NCBI RefSeq assembly: GCF_000421645.1
Contig: NZ_ATXK01000013.1
Coordinates: 1-64,000 of the forward strand
Source: Aurantimonas coralicida DSM 14790
Lineage (GTDB): Bacteria > Pseudomonadota > Alphaproteobacteria > Rhizobiales > Rhizobiaceae
Length of the DNA: 64,000 nt
Direction: 5' to 3'
The notes under the pieces are model-generated. The model was not told the DNA's origin. It saw only the letters and a program-made list of their open reading frames with translations, and made no database searches. Of the stretch, positions 43,613 through 53,018 are shown piece by piece; within the stretch, counting starts at the first letter, position 1; every line of letters begins with the position of its first letter. The translations under genes were made by a program, and so were the position numbers.

Positions 43613-44539
43613 TCAGTCTCCTGGGATCGTTCCGGTCTTGTGCGCGCCGACGGCGGTCGGTTCGTCGAGGGGCAGCGTCGCCGGGCGGCGACGGCGGATG
43701 TTGAGGACGATGATCGTCGCCACGAAGATGATCGCGGTGCCGACGAAGGTCCACAGGGTCGGGCTTTCGCCGAAGACCACGAAGCCGATGGCCGCAGCGG
43801 CCGGTACGCGGATGAAATCGATCGGCGTGACGACGGTCATATCGCCGTATTTGACGGCGAGCGAGGACATCAACTGGCCGGCCGAGCCGCAGATTGCCAT
43901 GAGGCAGAGCCAGGCCAGCTGGGTCAGCGTCGGCGTCTGCCACCACAGAATCGCCGGGCCCACCAGGATCACCGCGCAGATGGCGGAGAAATAGAACAGG
44001 ATCCGCGCCACCGGCTCGGTCCGCGTCAGCTTCTTGATGAAGACCAGCGCCAGGCTCGACGAGGCGGCGCCGGCCAGCGCGATGATCATGCCGTGATGGA
44101 TGCCCGATTGCGGTTGCACCACGACAAGCACCCCGCCGAAGCCGGACACGGTGGCAAAGCCGCCCAGCCAGCCGACGACCTCGCCGAAGGCGAGATAGGA
44201 GGTCAGCATCGACCAGAGCGGCCGGGTGAAGGACAGCGCTGTGGCATCGGCCAGCGGCAGGACGGTGATGGCGTAGAAGGTGCAGGCCATCATGCCGAGG
44301 CCGAAGACGGTGCGGCCGATATGGGCGCCGGGGCGCTGGGTGCGCAGGCCGGACAGGCCGATGCGATGCATGGCGAGCGGCGCGGCGATCGACAGGATCA
44401 GGATCACCCGCAGGAACAGGATCATCACCACCGGCAGGTCCTGGCCGAGATGCTTGACCAGCGACCCCTGCACGGTCAGCACCAGGGCGCTGCCCAGCAT
44501 CCACAGGGCGCCGACGAGATTGGGAGCCAGACCCTTCAC
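43613..44539 (-). CDS. EamA/DMT-family transporter
   Basis: This is a drug/metabolite-type inner-membrane carrier with two five-span EamA repeats. From the GTG at 44539 it has 308 residues, the normal length. The longer frame to 44701 adds a Pro/Cys-rich stretch that does not look like protein. Spans include ALWMLGSALVLTVQGSLV, VVMILFLRVILILSIAAPLA, LGMMACTFYAITVLPLADA and FVGTAIIFVATIIVL. Such carriers usually export metabolites. It lies two bases upstream of the D-2-hydroxyacid dehydrogenase and divergent from a second such dehydrogenase. Confidence 0.88.
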   Translation of the reverse strand: MKGLAPNLVGALWMLGSALVLTVQGSLVKHLGQDLPVVMILFLRVILILSIAAPLAMHRIGLSGLRTQRPGAHIGRTVFGLGMMACTFYAITVLPLADATALSFTRPLWSMLTSYLAFGEVVGWLGGFATVSGFGGVLVVVQPQSGIHHGMIIALAGAASSSLALVFIKKLTRTEPVARILFYFSAICAVILVGPAILWWQTPTLTQLAWLCLMAICGSAGQLMSSLAVKYGDMTVVTPIDFIRVPAAAAIGFVVFGESPTLWTFVGTAIIFVATIIVLNIRRRRPATLPLDEPTAVGAHKTGTIPGD

Positions 44540-44767
44540 CGCGGGCCGCCCGTCACGACCAACTCGGGCGGCGGTACCGGCCGGGGAAAGATCCGGCCGG
44601 TGCGACGGCGGCGACGATCGGCATCGAGGACATGGCAGACAAGGAGAACCCTTCGCGCAGTGCGGGGCATGCTTGCCCATTTGTACGGATGTTATTATCA
44701 ATCATACCAATCGCGGTCGGGATGTCCAGCCGACCGGAGCCCTCTCGATCCCTTGGAGACGCCCATC

Positions 44768-45739
44768 ATGCTCGGCAGCCCGGACACGAAACTTCCCGTC
44801 CGCACCCTCGTCTTCGCGCCGCTGGTCGATGCGTCCTACGGATTTCTGGCCGCCGGTTGCGAGGCGAGCGACCTGCGCGACCGGATCGGCGAATTCGACG
44901 CCGACTTCATGCCGCAGGCCGAGCGGGAGGCCGTCGGCGCGGTCGTGACCAGCGGCATTGTCGGCTTCACCGCGGCGCAGATGGATCTCTTGCCGAATCT
45001 CAAGCTGATCGCCTGTTTCGGCGTAGGCTACGAAAATGTCGATCTGGCCGCCGCGACAGAGCGCGGCATCGCCGTGACCAACGCGCCGGCGACCAATGGC
45101 GAGACGGTGGCCGACCATACGATCATGCTGATGCTGGCCGCGGCGCGGGGGCTGCCCGAGGTGATGGGCGCGGCGCGCGATGGGCGTTGGAACGAGGCCC
45201 GCAAGCGCTACCGGCCGACCCTCAACGGCGCCCGGGTCGGCATGCTGGGCCTGGGGGCGATCGGCCAGGCGATCGCGACGCGCGCCAGTGCCTTCAACGC
45301 GTCGATCAACTACACCACCCGCAGCGAGAAGACCGGTGTTCCCTATCGCTACATTCCCGACGTCCTGACGCTGGCGCAGGAGAGCGACTTCCTCGTCGTG
45401 GCGATTCCCGGCGGCAAGGAGACCCGCCACCTCATCGGCCGTGAGGTGCTGGACGCACTCGGACCGGACGGCATCCTCGTCAATATCGGCCGTGGGTCGG
45501 TGGTGGATTCGCAGGCGCTGGCCGAGGCGCTGAAGGACGGGCGCATCCATGCGGCGGGCGTCGACGTGCTCGAGGAGGAGCCCGAGATCCCGGCTGCGCT
45601 CCTCGACGCGCCCAATTTCGTCGTCACGCCGCATATGGCAGGCCGCTCGCCCATTGGCCTGCGTCGCCAGTGTGAGCGGGCTCTCGACAATCTGGACCGG
45701 CTGCTGCGCGGCGACGTCTTTGCCTGCCGCGTCGCGTGA
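44768..45739 (+). CDS. D-2-hydroxyacid dehydrogenase (glyoxylate/hydroxypyruvate reductase-like)
   Basis: This is a 323-residue D-isomer-specific dehydrogenase. FGVGYENVDLAAATERGIAV, the Rossmann motif MLGLGAIGQAIA, catalytic Arg in NIGRGSVVD, Glu in DVLEEEPEIP and His in TPHMAGRSP are all present. The pattern resembles glyoxylate/hydroxypyruvate reductases. GGAG lies about 10 bases before the ATG. It is the first gene of a unit with the UTRA-type GntR regulator about 95 bases downstream. It has a related enzyme on the other side of the divergent promoter. Confidence 0.92.
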   Translation: MLGSPDTKLPVRTLVFAPLVDASYGFLAAGCEASDLRDRIGEFDADFMPQAEREAVGAVVTSGIVGFTAAQMDLLPNLKLIACFGVGYENVDLAAATERGIAVTNAPATNGETVADHTIMLMLAAARGLPEVMGAARDGRWNEARKRYRPTLNGARVGMLGLGAIGQAIATRASAFNASINYTTRSEKTGVPYRYIPDVLTLAQESDFLVVAIPGGKETRHLIGREVLDALGPDGILVNIGRGSVVDSQALAEALKDGRIHAAGVDVLEEEPEIPAALLDAPNFVVTPHMAGRSPIGLRRQCERALDNLDRLLRGDVFACRVA

Positions 45740-45835
45740 CGTAAGAGGGGCTTGCGGGACGCGCGCGCCGGCAGGGCGCGCCGCCGACCGATGGACGATG
45801 CTGCTTCGCCTGCATGGCGAAGCCGGGCCGCAGGA

Positions 45836-46633
45836 ATGAGGATGGCGATGGGAACGGACCCGCTCGGCCTGGCCGGACAGCCGCCACGCTATCTGCGGAT
45901 CGCGCAGGCGCTGGCCGCCGACATCGCCGATGGCCGCTATGCGGTCGGCGGCATGCTGCCGACCGAGGCCGAGCTCTGCGTGCTCCACGGCGTCAGCCGG
46001 TCGACGATCCGCGAGGCGCTGCGCCGGCTGGCGGCGCTTGGCCTCGTCTCCCGGACCCAGGGCATCGGCACCCGCGTCGAGCAGCGCCACGCCAAGTCGA
46101 CCTACATCATGTCCGCCCAGTCGGTGGAAAAGGTCATGCAATATGCGGCCGAGACGGAGTTCTCGGTCCGGTCGATCGACGAGATCACCGCGGACGAGAG
46201 CTTCGTAGCCCGAATGGGCGGCAGGATTGGCGAGCGCTGGGTGGCGTTCTGCGGCACGCGGGCCGTGCCCGGCGACAGCCAGGGCGCCTTCTGCCGCACC
46301 TGCGCCTATGTCGCCGGCCGGTTCGGCGAGGTCCGCAGGTCGATCGCGCTCGGCGGGCCGCCGCTGACGACGCCGATCTACCAGACCGTTGCCGACACCT
46401 ACGGCCTCGCCATCGGCGAAATCCGCCAGACGATGCGCGCCGAGGCCGCGGGCGAGGAGGATGCCGAGCTGCTGAACGTGGCAGCCGGTTCGCCGATCCT
46501 GCACATCGTGCGCCAGTACATCACCGCCGACGGCGAGACGATGGAGGTCTCGACCAACACTTATCCTGCCGGTCGCTTCGAATATTCGATGCGCCTGCGG
46601 CTCTCGACGGGTGGCGGCAGCAGCGACGACTGA
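45836..46633 (+). CDS. GntR-family regulator with UTRA domain
   Basis: This is a regulator of the HutC subfamily, 265 residues from the ATG at 45836; ATGs at 45842 and 45848 are equally possible. The winged HTH reads LPTEAELCVLHGVSRSTIREALRRLAALGLV, with the wing GIGTRV. The C-terminal UTRA domain (residues ~100-255) has the family end AGSPILHIVRQYITADGETMEVSTNTYPAGRF. It likely controls the adjoining dehydrogenase and the divergent EamA unit. It is convergent with a LysR gene. Confidence 0.9.
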   Translation: MRMAMGTDPLGLAGQPPRYLRIAQALAADIADGRYAVGGMLPTEAELCVLHGVSRSTIREALRRLAALGLVSRTQGIGTRVEQRHAKSTYIMSAQSVEKVMQYAAETEFSVRSIDEITADESFVARMGGRIGERWVAFCGTRAVPGDSQGAFCRTCAYVAGRFGEVRRSIALGGPPLTTPIYQTVADTYGLAIGEIRQTMRAEAAGEEDAELLNVAAGSPILHIVRQYITADGETMEVSTNTYPAGRFEYSMRLRLSTGGGSSDD

Positions 46634-46674
46634 ACCGCGCCCGGCTGCGGGATGAGACGAGCCGTGCCGGCTCC

Positions 46675-47547
46675 TCAGTCGGCGGGTAACCCTGCGAGGA
46701 TGTCGGCAAAGCGGGTGGCGACAGGCGGCAGATTGCCCGATCGCCGGGTGAGCAACGCGAAACTGCGCGACAGGGTCGTCTCCGGCAGGGCGATCTCGGT
46801 CAGGATCCCCAGCGAATTGCGCCCCACGAAGGTCAGGAGATCGAGTTCGGCCACCATCTCCGGCAGGGCCGAGATCGAGCTGGTCTCCACCCGCGCCTGC
46901 GGCGGAGGCAGGCCGTTCTGGACGAAGATCCGGTCGAGCCAGGCGCGGGTGCCGACCGAGCGCGACGGCAACACCCATTTCTCGCCGGCGAGATCGGCAA
47001 GGCTCGCCCCGCCTTTCGCCAGCCGGTGCGAGGGGCTGGCCGCGACCACCATCTCGTCGCGGTAGATGGTGCGGGCGTCGAATTCGCTGTGGGCCCGCGG
47101 GTCGACCGGGGCGATCACGAGGTCGCATTCGCCGGCCCGCAGATGCGCCTGCAGGACGTCGCTCATGCCCACGGTCAGCGCGATGTCGACACCCGGCGCC
47201 ACCGCCGTCAGCATGCGGCAGGCGCGGGGCAGCACGTGGTTGACGATGGTCGTGCCCGAACCGATGCGCAGCGTGCCGGCCTCGCCGCGCGCCACTTCGC
47301 CCACCTCCCGTGATACCGCCTCGGCTTCCTGGCGCAGGTGACGCGCCTTTTCCAGAAGGATCGCGCCCACCGGCGTCAGCCGCTTCCCGCGGCCGGTGCG
47401 GTCGAAGAGCTTCGCGCCGATCTGCTGTTCCAGCCGGCGCACGGCCTTGGTCAGGGCCGGCTTGGTCCGGCCGACCTCGGCGGCGGCCTCTTCATAGGAT
47501 GCGCGCGTCGCGACGGATTCGAAGAAGGCGAGGTCGCGCAATTCCAT
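46675..47547 (-). CDS. LysR-family transcriptional regulator
   Basis: This is a 290-residue regulator. Its N-terminal HTH reads SYEEAAAEVGRTKPALTKAVRRLEQQIGAKLFDR, and the effector domain has LRIGSGTTIVNHVLP and ECDLVIAPVDP. It is divergent from the class II aldolase and CoA-transferase unit, which it probably controls. The 160-base divergent gap contains AGTT/AACT half-sites around 47560-47581, but no clear T-N11-A site. Confidence 0.92.
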   Translation of the reverse strand: MELRDLAFFESVATRASYEEAAAEVGRTKPALTKAVRRLEQQIGAKLFDRTGRGKRLTPVGAILLEKARHLRQEAEAVSREVGEVARGEAGTLRIGSGTTIVNHVLPRACRMLTAVAPGVDIALTVGMSDVLQAHLRAGECDLVIAPVDPRAHSEFDARTIYRDEMVVAASPSHRLAKGGASLADLAGEKWVLPSRSVGTRAWLDRIFVQNGLPPPQARVETSSISALPEMVAELDLLTFVGRNSLGILTEIALPETTLSRSFALLTRRSGNLPPVATRFADILAGLPAD

Positions 47548-47706
47548 TGGACACCGAAAGTTACCGTTCAGGCGAAACTAGTGCATGGAAAGATAACGGG
47601 CAATGGCGCATGACTGGGGCATCGAATGCCATGCCGCCCGGGAGCGAGGGCGGCTGTCGCAGCGGCGGTGCAGCCTCGCGCGCCCGCCTCGCTAGGAGGA
47701 AGAGCC

Positions 47707-48537
47707 ATGACCAAGCATGACAAGAACATCGTCGCCGAAGACCCGATGGCGGTTCTGAAGACCAAGAACTACACGACCGACATCGCGTCGATGAAGGACA
47801 AGGTCAGCGAAGCGGAATGGGAAGCGCGGGTGAACCTTGCCGCGGCCTACCGGCTCGTCGCCCTGTGGGGCATGGACGAGATGATCGCCAACCACATCTC
47901 GGTGCGCGTGCCGGGCGAGGAGGACACCTTCCTCATCAATCCCTATGGCTATTTCTACGAGGAGATCACGGCCTCGAGCCTGATCAAGATCGACCTCGAC
48001 GGCAATGTCGTCCAGAAGCCCGACTTCGACTACGAACCGAACCGTGCCGGCTTCGTCATCCACAGCGCCATTCATCGGGCGCGCGAGGACGCGCATTGCG
48101 TCATCCACACCCATACCCCCGCTGGCATGGCGGTCTCGACGATGAAATGCGGCCTGCTGCCGCTGACCCAGACGGCGATGCGCTTCGCAACGATCGGCTA
48201 TCACGACTACCAGTCGGTCGCCGTCGATCTCGCCGAGCAGGAATCCATCGTCGCCGATCTCGGCGATTCCGACCTGCTCATCCTGCGCAATCACGGCCTC
48301 CTGACGGTGGCGCCGTCCGTCGCCCAGGCCTTCTCGAACATCTACCGGGCCGAACTGGCCTGCAAGGTGCAGGTGATGGCGATGTCGGCCAATACCGAGA
48401 TCGGCACGCCGCCGGAGGCGATCATCGAAAAGACCAACGCGCTCTACCGGCCCGAGACGCGCCGCCCGTTCGGCGTCCTGGAATGGCCGGGCCTGCTGCG
48501 CAAGCTGGACCGGATCGACCCGTCCTTCCGGACCTGA
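47707..48537 (+). CDS. class II aldolase/adducin family protein
   Basis: This is a 276-residue metal-dependent aldolase-fold enzyme. Metal-type His134 and His136 are in HTHTPAG, and the third His196 lies in LRNHGLL. The N-terminal ANHISVRVPGEEDTFLINPYG is typical of the family. Bacterial members act as aldolases, epimerases or decarboxylases on hydroxy or keto acids and sugars. TAGGAGGAAGAG lies before the ATG. It is followed three bases later by the CaiB/BaiF CoA transferase, and a divergent LysR lies upstream. Confidence 0.9.
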   Translation: MTKHDKNIVAEDPMAVLKTKNYTTDIASMKDKVSEAEWEARVNLAAAYRLVALWGMDEMIANHISVRVPGEEDTFLINPYGYFYEEITASSLIKIDLDGNVVQKPDFDYEPNRAGFVIHSAIHRAREDAHCVIHTHTPAGMAVSTMKCGLLPLTQTAMRFATIGYHDYQSVAVDLAEQESIVADLGDSDLLILRNHGLLTVAPSVAQAFSNIYRAELACKVQVMAMSANTEIGTPPEAIIEKTNALYRPETRRPFGVLEWPGLLRKLDRIDPSFRT

Positions 48538-48540
48538 GCC

Positions 48541-49746
48541 TTGCCCAGCGAACCAGCCGCACGCCTGCCGCTAGCCGGCATCCGCGTCCTCGACTTCGGA
48601 CATACGGTGATGGGCCCGACCTGCGGGCTCATCCTGGCCGATCTCGGGGCCGACGTGATCAAGATCGAGCCGGCCCCGCGGGGCGACCCGACCCGGACCC
48701 TGAAGGGGTTCGGGACGGGCTATTTCGGCTTCTTCAACCGCAACAAGCGATCGATCGCGCTCGATCTGAAGACGGCGGAGGGCCAGGAGATCGCCCATCG
48801 CCTGGTGCGCAGCGCCGACGTCCTGGTGGAGAATTTCGCGCCGGGCACGATGGACCGGCTGGGCCTGTCGGCCGAGACGGTGGCCGAACTCAATCCGCGC
48901 CTCGTCAATGCCAGCCTGAAGGGCTTCCTCAAGGGGCCCTACGACAACCGGCTGGCGCTGGACGAGGTCGTGCAGATGATGGCCGGCCTCGCCTATATGA
49001 CGGGGCCGCCAGGGCAGCCGTTGCGGGCGGGCACCTCGGTCGTCGACATCACCGGCGGCATGTTCGCGGTGATCGGCATCCTCGCGGCGCTGATGCAGCG
49101 GGGCGAGACCGGCAAGGGCGCCGCCGTCGGCTCGGCCCTGTTCGAATCCTGCGTGTTCCTGGTCGGCCAGCACCTAGCCTATGCCTCGCAGATCGACGAA
49201 CCGGTCCCGCCGATGCCGGCGCGCCGGTCGTCCTGGGCGGTCTACGAGCTGTTCACCCTCAAGGACGGCGAGCAGATGTTCGTCGGGATCACCACCGACG
49301 CCCACTGGAAGCGTTTTTGCGCGGCGCTGCAGCGCGACGATCTGGGCAACGATCCGGAACTGGCGACCAACAACCAGCGGGTGGCTGCCCGTGGCCGGCT
49401 GATCCCGATCGTCCAGGAGGTCTTCCGCAATCTCGACTCGGCCGGGGCGATCGCGCTCTGCGAGGCGGCGCGCATTCCCTTCGCCCCGATCGCGGAGCCG
49501 GCGGATCTGTTCGACGATCCGCACCTGGAGGCGACTGGCGGGCTGCTGCCCACGACCATGCCCAACGGGACAAAGACCAGGCTGCCGCGGCTGCCGTTCC
49601 AGATCGCCGGCCACGATCTCGGCATCCGCTCCGATCCTCCGGCGATGGGCGCCGACACCGACGCACTGCTTGCGGAACTGGGCTATGACGACACGGCGAT
49701 CGGCGCCCTGCGCCAGTCCGGGGTCATCGTGACCCCGACGGACTGA
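48541..49746 (+). CDS. CaiB/BaiF-family (type III) CoA transferase, second copy
   Basis: This is a 401-residue CoA transferase. GIRVLDFGHTVMGPTCGLIL, the CoA site IEPAPRGDPTR and LALDEVVQMMAG with probable catalytic Asp141 follow family order. GFFNRNKRSIALDLK is a family block. The start is a TTG at 48541, three bases after the aldolase stop, so it is translationally linked to that gene. It probably activates or recycles the acid handled by the aldolase. A convergent hairpin follows. Confidence 0.92.
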   Translation: MPSEPAARLPLAGIRVLDFGHTVMGPTCGLILADLGADVIKIEPAPRGDPTRTLKGFGTGYFGFFNRNKRSIALDLKTAEGQEIAHRLVRSADVLVENFAPGTMDRLGLSAETVAELNPRLVNASLKGFLKGPYDNRLALDEVVQMMAGLAYMTGPPGQPLRAGTSVVDITGGMFAVIGILAALMQRGETGKGAAVGSALFESCVFLVGQHLAYASQIDEPVPPMPARRSSWAVYELFTLKDGEQMFVGITTDAHWKRFCAALQRDDLGNDPELATNNQRVAARGRLIPIVQEVFRNLDSAGAIALCEAARIPFAPIAEPADLFDDPHLEATGGLLPTTMPNGTKTRLPRLPFQIAGHDLGIRSDPPAMGADTDALLAELGYDDTAIGALRQSGVIVTPTD

Positions 49747-49758
49747 ACCGATCACCCT

Positions 49759-49784
49759 CCGGCCTCGCCCGACGGCGAGGCCGG
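49759..49784. terminator. 11-bp hairpin between convergent genes
   Basis: CCGGCCTCGCC and GGCGAGGCCGG pair perfectly across a CGAC loop. It lies between the CoA-transferase stop (49746) and the convergent Ldh-type gene. There is no U-tract. Confidence 0.6.
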
Positions 49785-49796
49785 CGGACGACCTGG

Positions 49797-50846
49797 TCAG
49801 CCAAGGCCCGGAACGCCGGCGTCCTTCGCCGCCGCATCGATCGAGGCGATGTCCTGGGCGGTGAGGGGCAGGCCCGTGCGGCGCGCCTGTTCGGCGCGGC
49901 GGGCTTCCGGCTCGCCCGGTAGCAGGATCTCTTCGAAGCCCGCGGCTTTCCGGCCGGCCTTCAGCCGCTCGGCGTAATCGCGTGCGCGATCCGCATAGGC
50001 ATCTGGCGGCATGAACAGATCCGGCCGCATCGCCAGGAAGAAATGGCCGACATCCTGGCCGCGGGTGAAGTCGTCATTCTGGTTGATCACGCGATCGCCG
50101 GAGGCGGCGCCCGACATGATGCCCGCCAGGACGTCGATCATCACCGCGACGCCCGAGCCCTTCGGACCGCCCAGCGGCAGCACCACGCCCTCGAGCGCGG
50201 CGGCCGGATCGGTGGTCGGCCGGCCCTCGCCATCCAGCGCCCAGCCCTCCGGGATCGTCTCGCCCTTCGCGAGCGCGCGGCGCACCTTGCCCTTGGCGGC
50301 CACCGAGGTTGCCATGTCGAGGACGAAGGGGATGGGGCCCGGCGCGCCCATGGCCAGCGGATTGGTGCCGAGAAACGGGTCGCGCCCGCCCCACACCGGC
50401 ATGGTCGGCGCCGCATTGGTGAAGACGAAGGAGGCCAGTCCGGCCTCGAGCGCGCGGTTCACATAGAGCGACGACATGCCGTAGTGGTTGGAGCGGGAGG
50501 CGGCGGCGAGGCCAACGCCGTAGATCGCGGCCTTCTCGATGGCGATGTCCATCGCTTTGCGCGCGACGACGAAGCCGATGCCGTTGTCGCCGTCGACATG
50601 CGCGGCGACCGGCATGCGCTCGGTCACGGTGAGCGTCGGAGCGGGGTTGAGGACGCCTTCTTTCAGGCGCCGGGCATAGACCGGCAGGCGGGCGACGCCG
50701 TGGGACGACACACCGCGCAGATCCGCTTCGACCAGACTTTCGGCGCAATAGCGCGCATCCTCCGCCGGCAGGCCGTTCGCCGCGAGAATGGCCGCCGCGA
50801 CGCCGGTCAGCGCTTCCACCTGAATGATCCGTACCGTCCCTGGCAT
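49797..50846 (-). CDS. Ldh-family (type 2 malate/lactate) dehydrogenase, third copy
   Basis: This is a 349-residue member of PF02615. DLRGVSSHGVARLPVY near residue 42, SRSNHYGMSSLYVNRAL, GTNPLAMGAPG and LGGPKGSGVAVMIDVLAG are the family blocks. It is an NAD(P)-linked 2-hydroxy/2-keto acid dehydrogenase with unknown substrate. It is transcribed in the same direction as the upstream CUT2 ABC importer, 296 bases away, and may use the imported compound. The promoter region has AT-rich GTATT-type repeats near 50876-50906. Confidence 0.92.
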   Translation of the reverse strand: MPGTVRIIQVEALTGVAAAILAANGLPAEDARYCAESLVEADLRGVSSHGVARLPVYARRLKEGVLNPAPTLTVTERMPVAAHVDGDNGIGFVVARKAMDIAIEKAAIYGVGLAAASRSNHYGMSSLYVNRALEAGLASFVFTNAAPTMPVWGGRDPFLGTNPLAMGAPGPIPFVLDMATSVAAKGKVRRALAKGETIPEGWALDGEGRPTTDPAAALEGVVLPLGGPKGSGVAVMIDVLAGIMSGAASGDRVINQNDDFTRGQDVGHFFLAMRPDLFMPPDAYADRARDYAERLKAGRKAAGFEEILLPGEPEARRAEQARRTGLPLTAQDIASIDAAAKDAGVPGLG

Positions 50847-51141
50847 GGTCCCGCTCCCCTCACGATTTCCCGCATTCGTATTCTTCTGTATGCAGGGGTA
50901 TTATAGATGCCGTGTCGTTCGCAAGCGATCGCCGGTGCGTTCCGCAGATCAAGTCAAAGCCAACTGCAAAGTTCGCGATCGCGGCGCGGGGCGCGCCCGT
51001 ATCGCCCCTCGTCTCTGCCGCGAAGAGGGGAACTGCGGCGACCGAGGAGATGGTGCCGTGCCCCTCAGAGCCGGCGACCCGCGGGGTCCCGCCGGGGCCT
51101 TCCGGCAGCGTCGATCCGGACTCCCCGATTGCTGTCGGACC

Positions 51142-52086
51142 TCAGCCCCTGACTGGCCGGCTGCCGGCGGCGACGATGGCGATGATAATGAGGCCGGTCA
51201 TCAAGAGGCGAACGCCGGCGCCGAGGCCGTAGGAATTCAGCATCGAGACGATGAGGAACAGGAACAGCGCGCCGGCCCAGATGCCGGGGACGTTGGAGCG
51301 GCCGCCGCCGATGGAGGAGCCGCCGATGACCACGACGGCGATCGAGGTCAGGAGATATTCCGTGCCCATGTTGAGCGCGGCGCCGCCGGAAAAGCACGAC
51401 AGCAGGAACCCGGTGAGCCCGGCGAGGCCGGCGCAGAGAACGTAGGTGATGGCCCGCACCGCATCGACGGGCACGCCGGCGAGCCGCGCTGCGCGCGGGT
51501 TCTGGCCGCTAGCGGACAAATTGCGCCCATAGGCGGCGCGATTGAGCGCTACCCAGGCAATGACGGCGATGACGAGCGCCAGCCAGGCGACATTGGGCAC
51601 GCCGAGACTGCGCCCGATGGCGAAATCGGACAGCGCCTCGGGCGGCTTGATGCGGATGCCGCGGTTCGACCAGATCGCCAGCGACAGATAGACGAAGGAC
51701 GAGGCGAGGGTCGCAATGATCGGCGGGATCCGCAGGAGCTTGATCAGCGCGAAATTGGCGATGCCGGCACCAAGGCCGATGCCCAGTGCGACCAGGAGCC
51801 CGACAAGCGCGACGTCGGCCCCGGCCGCGCCGCCCATATATTTCAGCGACACGGTGCCGGCGAGGGTCATGGTCGCCGGGATCGACAGGTCGACATTGCC
51901 CGGTCCCAGCGTGATGACGAACATCTGGCCGAGACCGACGATGACCGAAAAGGCCGAGAAGGTCAGCGCCGCGACCAGAAGGCCGGTGCCGCCGGCGGTT
52001 TGTCCAATCGCTGCGGTGAAGGCGAAGGTGATGCCCGCCGCGACGAAGGCCCAGATCCAGGCGCGCGAGAAGAGCGTCGCGATCAT
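51142..52086 (-). CDS. CUT2-type ABC transporter permease (RbsC-like), distal
   Basis: This is a 314-residue inner-membrane permease of a ribose/autoinducer-type importer. Family blocks are GLGQMFVITLGPGNVDLSIPATM near residue 51, GRNLSASGQNPRAARLAGVPVDAVR, and IAVVVIGGSSIGGGRSNVPG near the C-terminus. The ATG at 52086 overlaps the other permease stop by four bases. Upstream codons in the same frame are antisense to that gene. It is the last gene of the operon, in the order binding protein, ATPase, permease, permease. The ligand is unknown. Confidence 0.93.
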   Translation of the reverse strand: MIATLFSRAWIWAFVAAGITFAFTAAIGQTAGGTGLLVAALTFSAFSVIVGLGQMFVITLGPGNVDLSIPATMTLAGTVSLKYMGGAAGADVALVGLLVALGIGLGAGIANFALIKLLRIPPIIATLASSFVYLSLAIWSNRGIRIKPPEALSDFAIGRSLGVPNVAWLALVIAVIAWVALNRAAYGRNLSASGQNPRAARLAGVPVDAVRAITYVLCAGLAGLTGFLLSCFSGGAALNMGTEYLLTSIAVVVIGGSSIGGGRSNVPGIWAGALFLFLIVSMLNSYGLGAGVRLLMTGLIIIAIVAAGSRPVRG

Positions 52087-53018
52087 GCCGCCACGCCCCG
52101 GTTGCGCCGCCGGACCGACAGGAGCAGCCGCGCGGCGAGCACGATGATCAGGATGATCCCCTGGGCGCCGATCTGCCAGTCGGGCGACAGGCGGATGAAG
52201 GACAGGAAGCTGCCGGCCAGGGCCAGCGTCAGGGCGCCGATCACCGCGCCGACCGGCGAGATGCGGCCGCCGGTGAACTCGCCGCCGCCCAGAATCACGC
52301 CGGCGATCGACAGCAGCGTGTAGCGCAGCGCGATATTGGCGTCGGCGGCGGTCGACAGGCCGACGAGGGTCATGCCCGACAGGATGCCGAAGACCGCCGA
52401 CAGGGCATAGGCGCTGGCGCGCAGGCGGATCAGCGACCATCCGGCCCGCGCCAGGGTCCGCTCGTTGCCGCCGAAGCCGCGCAGCACGGTGCCGAAGGAG
52501 GAGCGCATGATCAGGAGATGGGCGAGGCCGGCAATCAGCACGCTGGCGACGATCGCCATCGGCGCGACCGGCGGCTTGGCCGTCATCAGCCAGCGCAGCC
52601 AGCCCGGCGAGGCACCGCCCGGCGAGGGCAGGATCATCAGCGCCAGCCCGGCCCAGACGAAGGACATGCCGAGGGTGACGACGATGGCCGGCAGGCCGCG
52701 GGCCTGGATCAGCGCGCCGAGCCCGGCATAGGCCAGAACCGAGGCCGCCAGAATGGCGGCGCCGATCAGCGGCGCGTCATTCAGCCATGTGGCGGTGACG
52801 CAGGCCACGAAGCTGACGAAGGTGCCGACCGACAGGTCGATGTCGTTGACCATGATGATGATCATCTGGGCGACGGTGGCGAGCGCGATCGGCACCGCCA
52901 GGTTGAACAGCAGGTTCAGCCCGAGATAGCTCATCGTGCGAGGCTGGATGACGAAGACCGCGCCGAGCAAGAGCGCCAGCGAGAGCACCGGCAGGAGAAT
53001 GCGCAGATTCGGCTTCAT
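52083..53018 (-). CDS. CUT2-type ABC transporter permease (RbsC-like), proximal
   Basis: This is a 311-residue permease partner of the previous gene. It has IIIMVNDIDLSVGTFVSFVACVTATWL near residue 52, FGGNERTLARAGWSLIRLRASAYALSA, and ILGGGEFTGGRISPVGAVIGAL at the C-terminus. The ATG at 53018 overlaps the ATPase stop. Two different permeases in one CUT2 system indicate a heterodimeric channel, as in AI-2-type importers. Confidence 0.93.
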   Translation of the reverse strand: MKPNLRILLPVLSLALLLGAVFVIQPRTMSYLGLNLLFNLAVPIALATVAQMIIIMVNDIDLSVGTFVSFVACVTATWLNDAPLIGAAILAASVLAYAGLGALIQARGLPAIVVTLGMSFVWAGLALMILPSPGGASPGWLRWLMTAKPPVAPMAIVASVLIAGLAHLLIMRSSFGTVLRGFGGNERTLARAGWSLIRLRASAYALSAVFGILSGMTLVGLSTAADANIALRYTLLSIAGVILGGGEFTGGRISPVGAVIGALTLALAGSFLSFIRLSPDWQIGAQGIILIIVLAARLLLSVRRRNRGVAA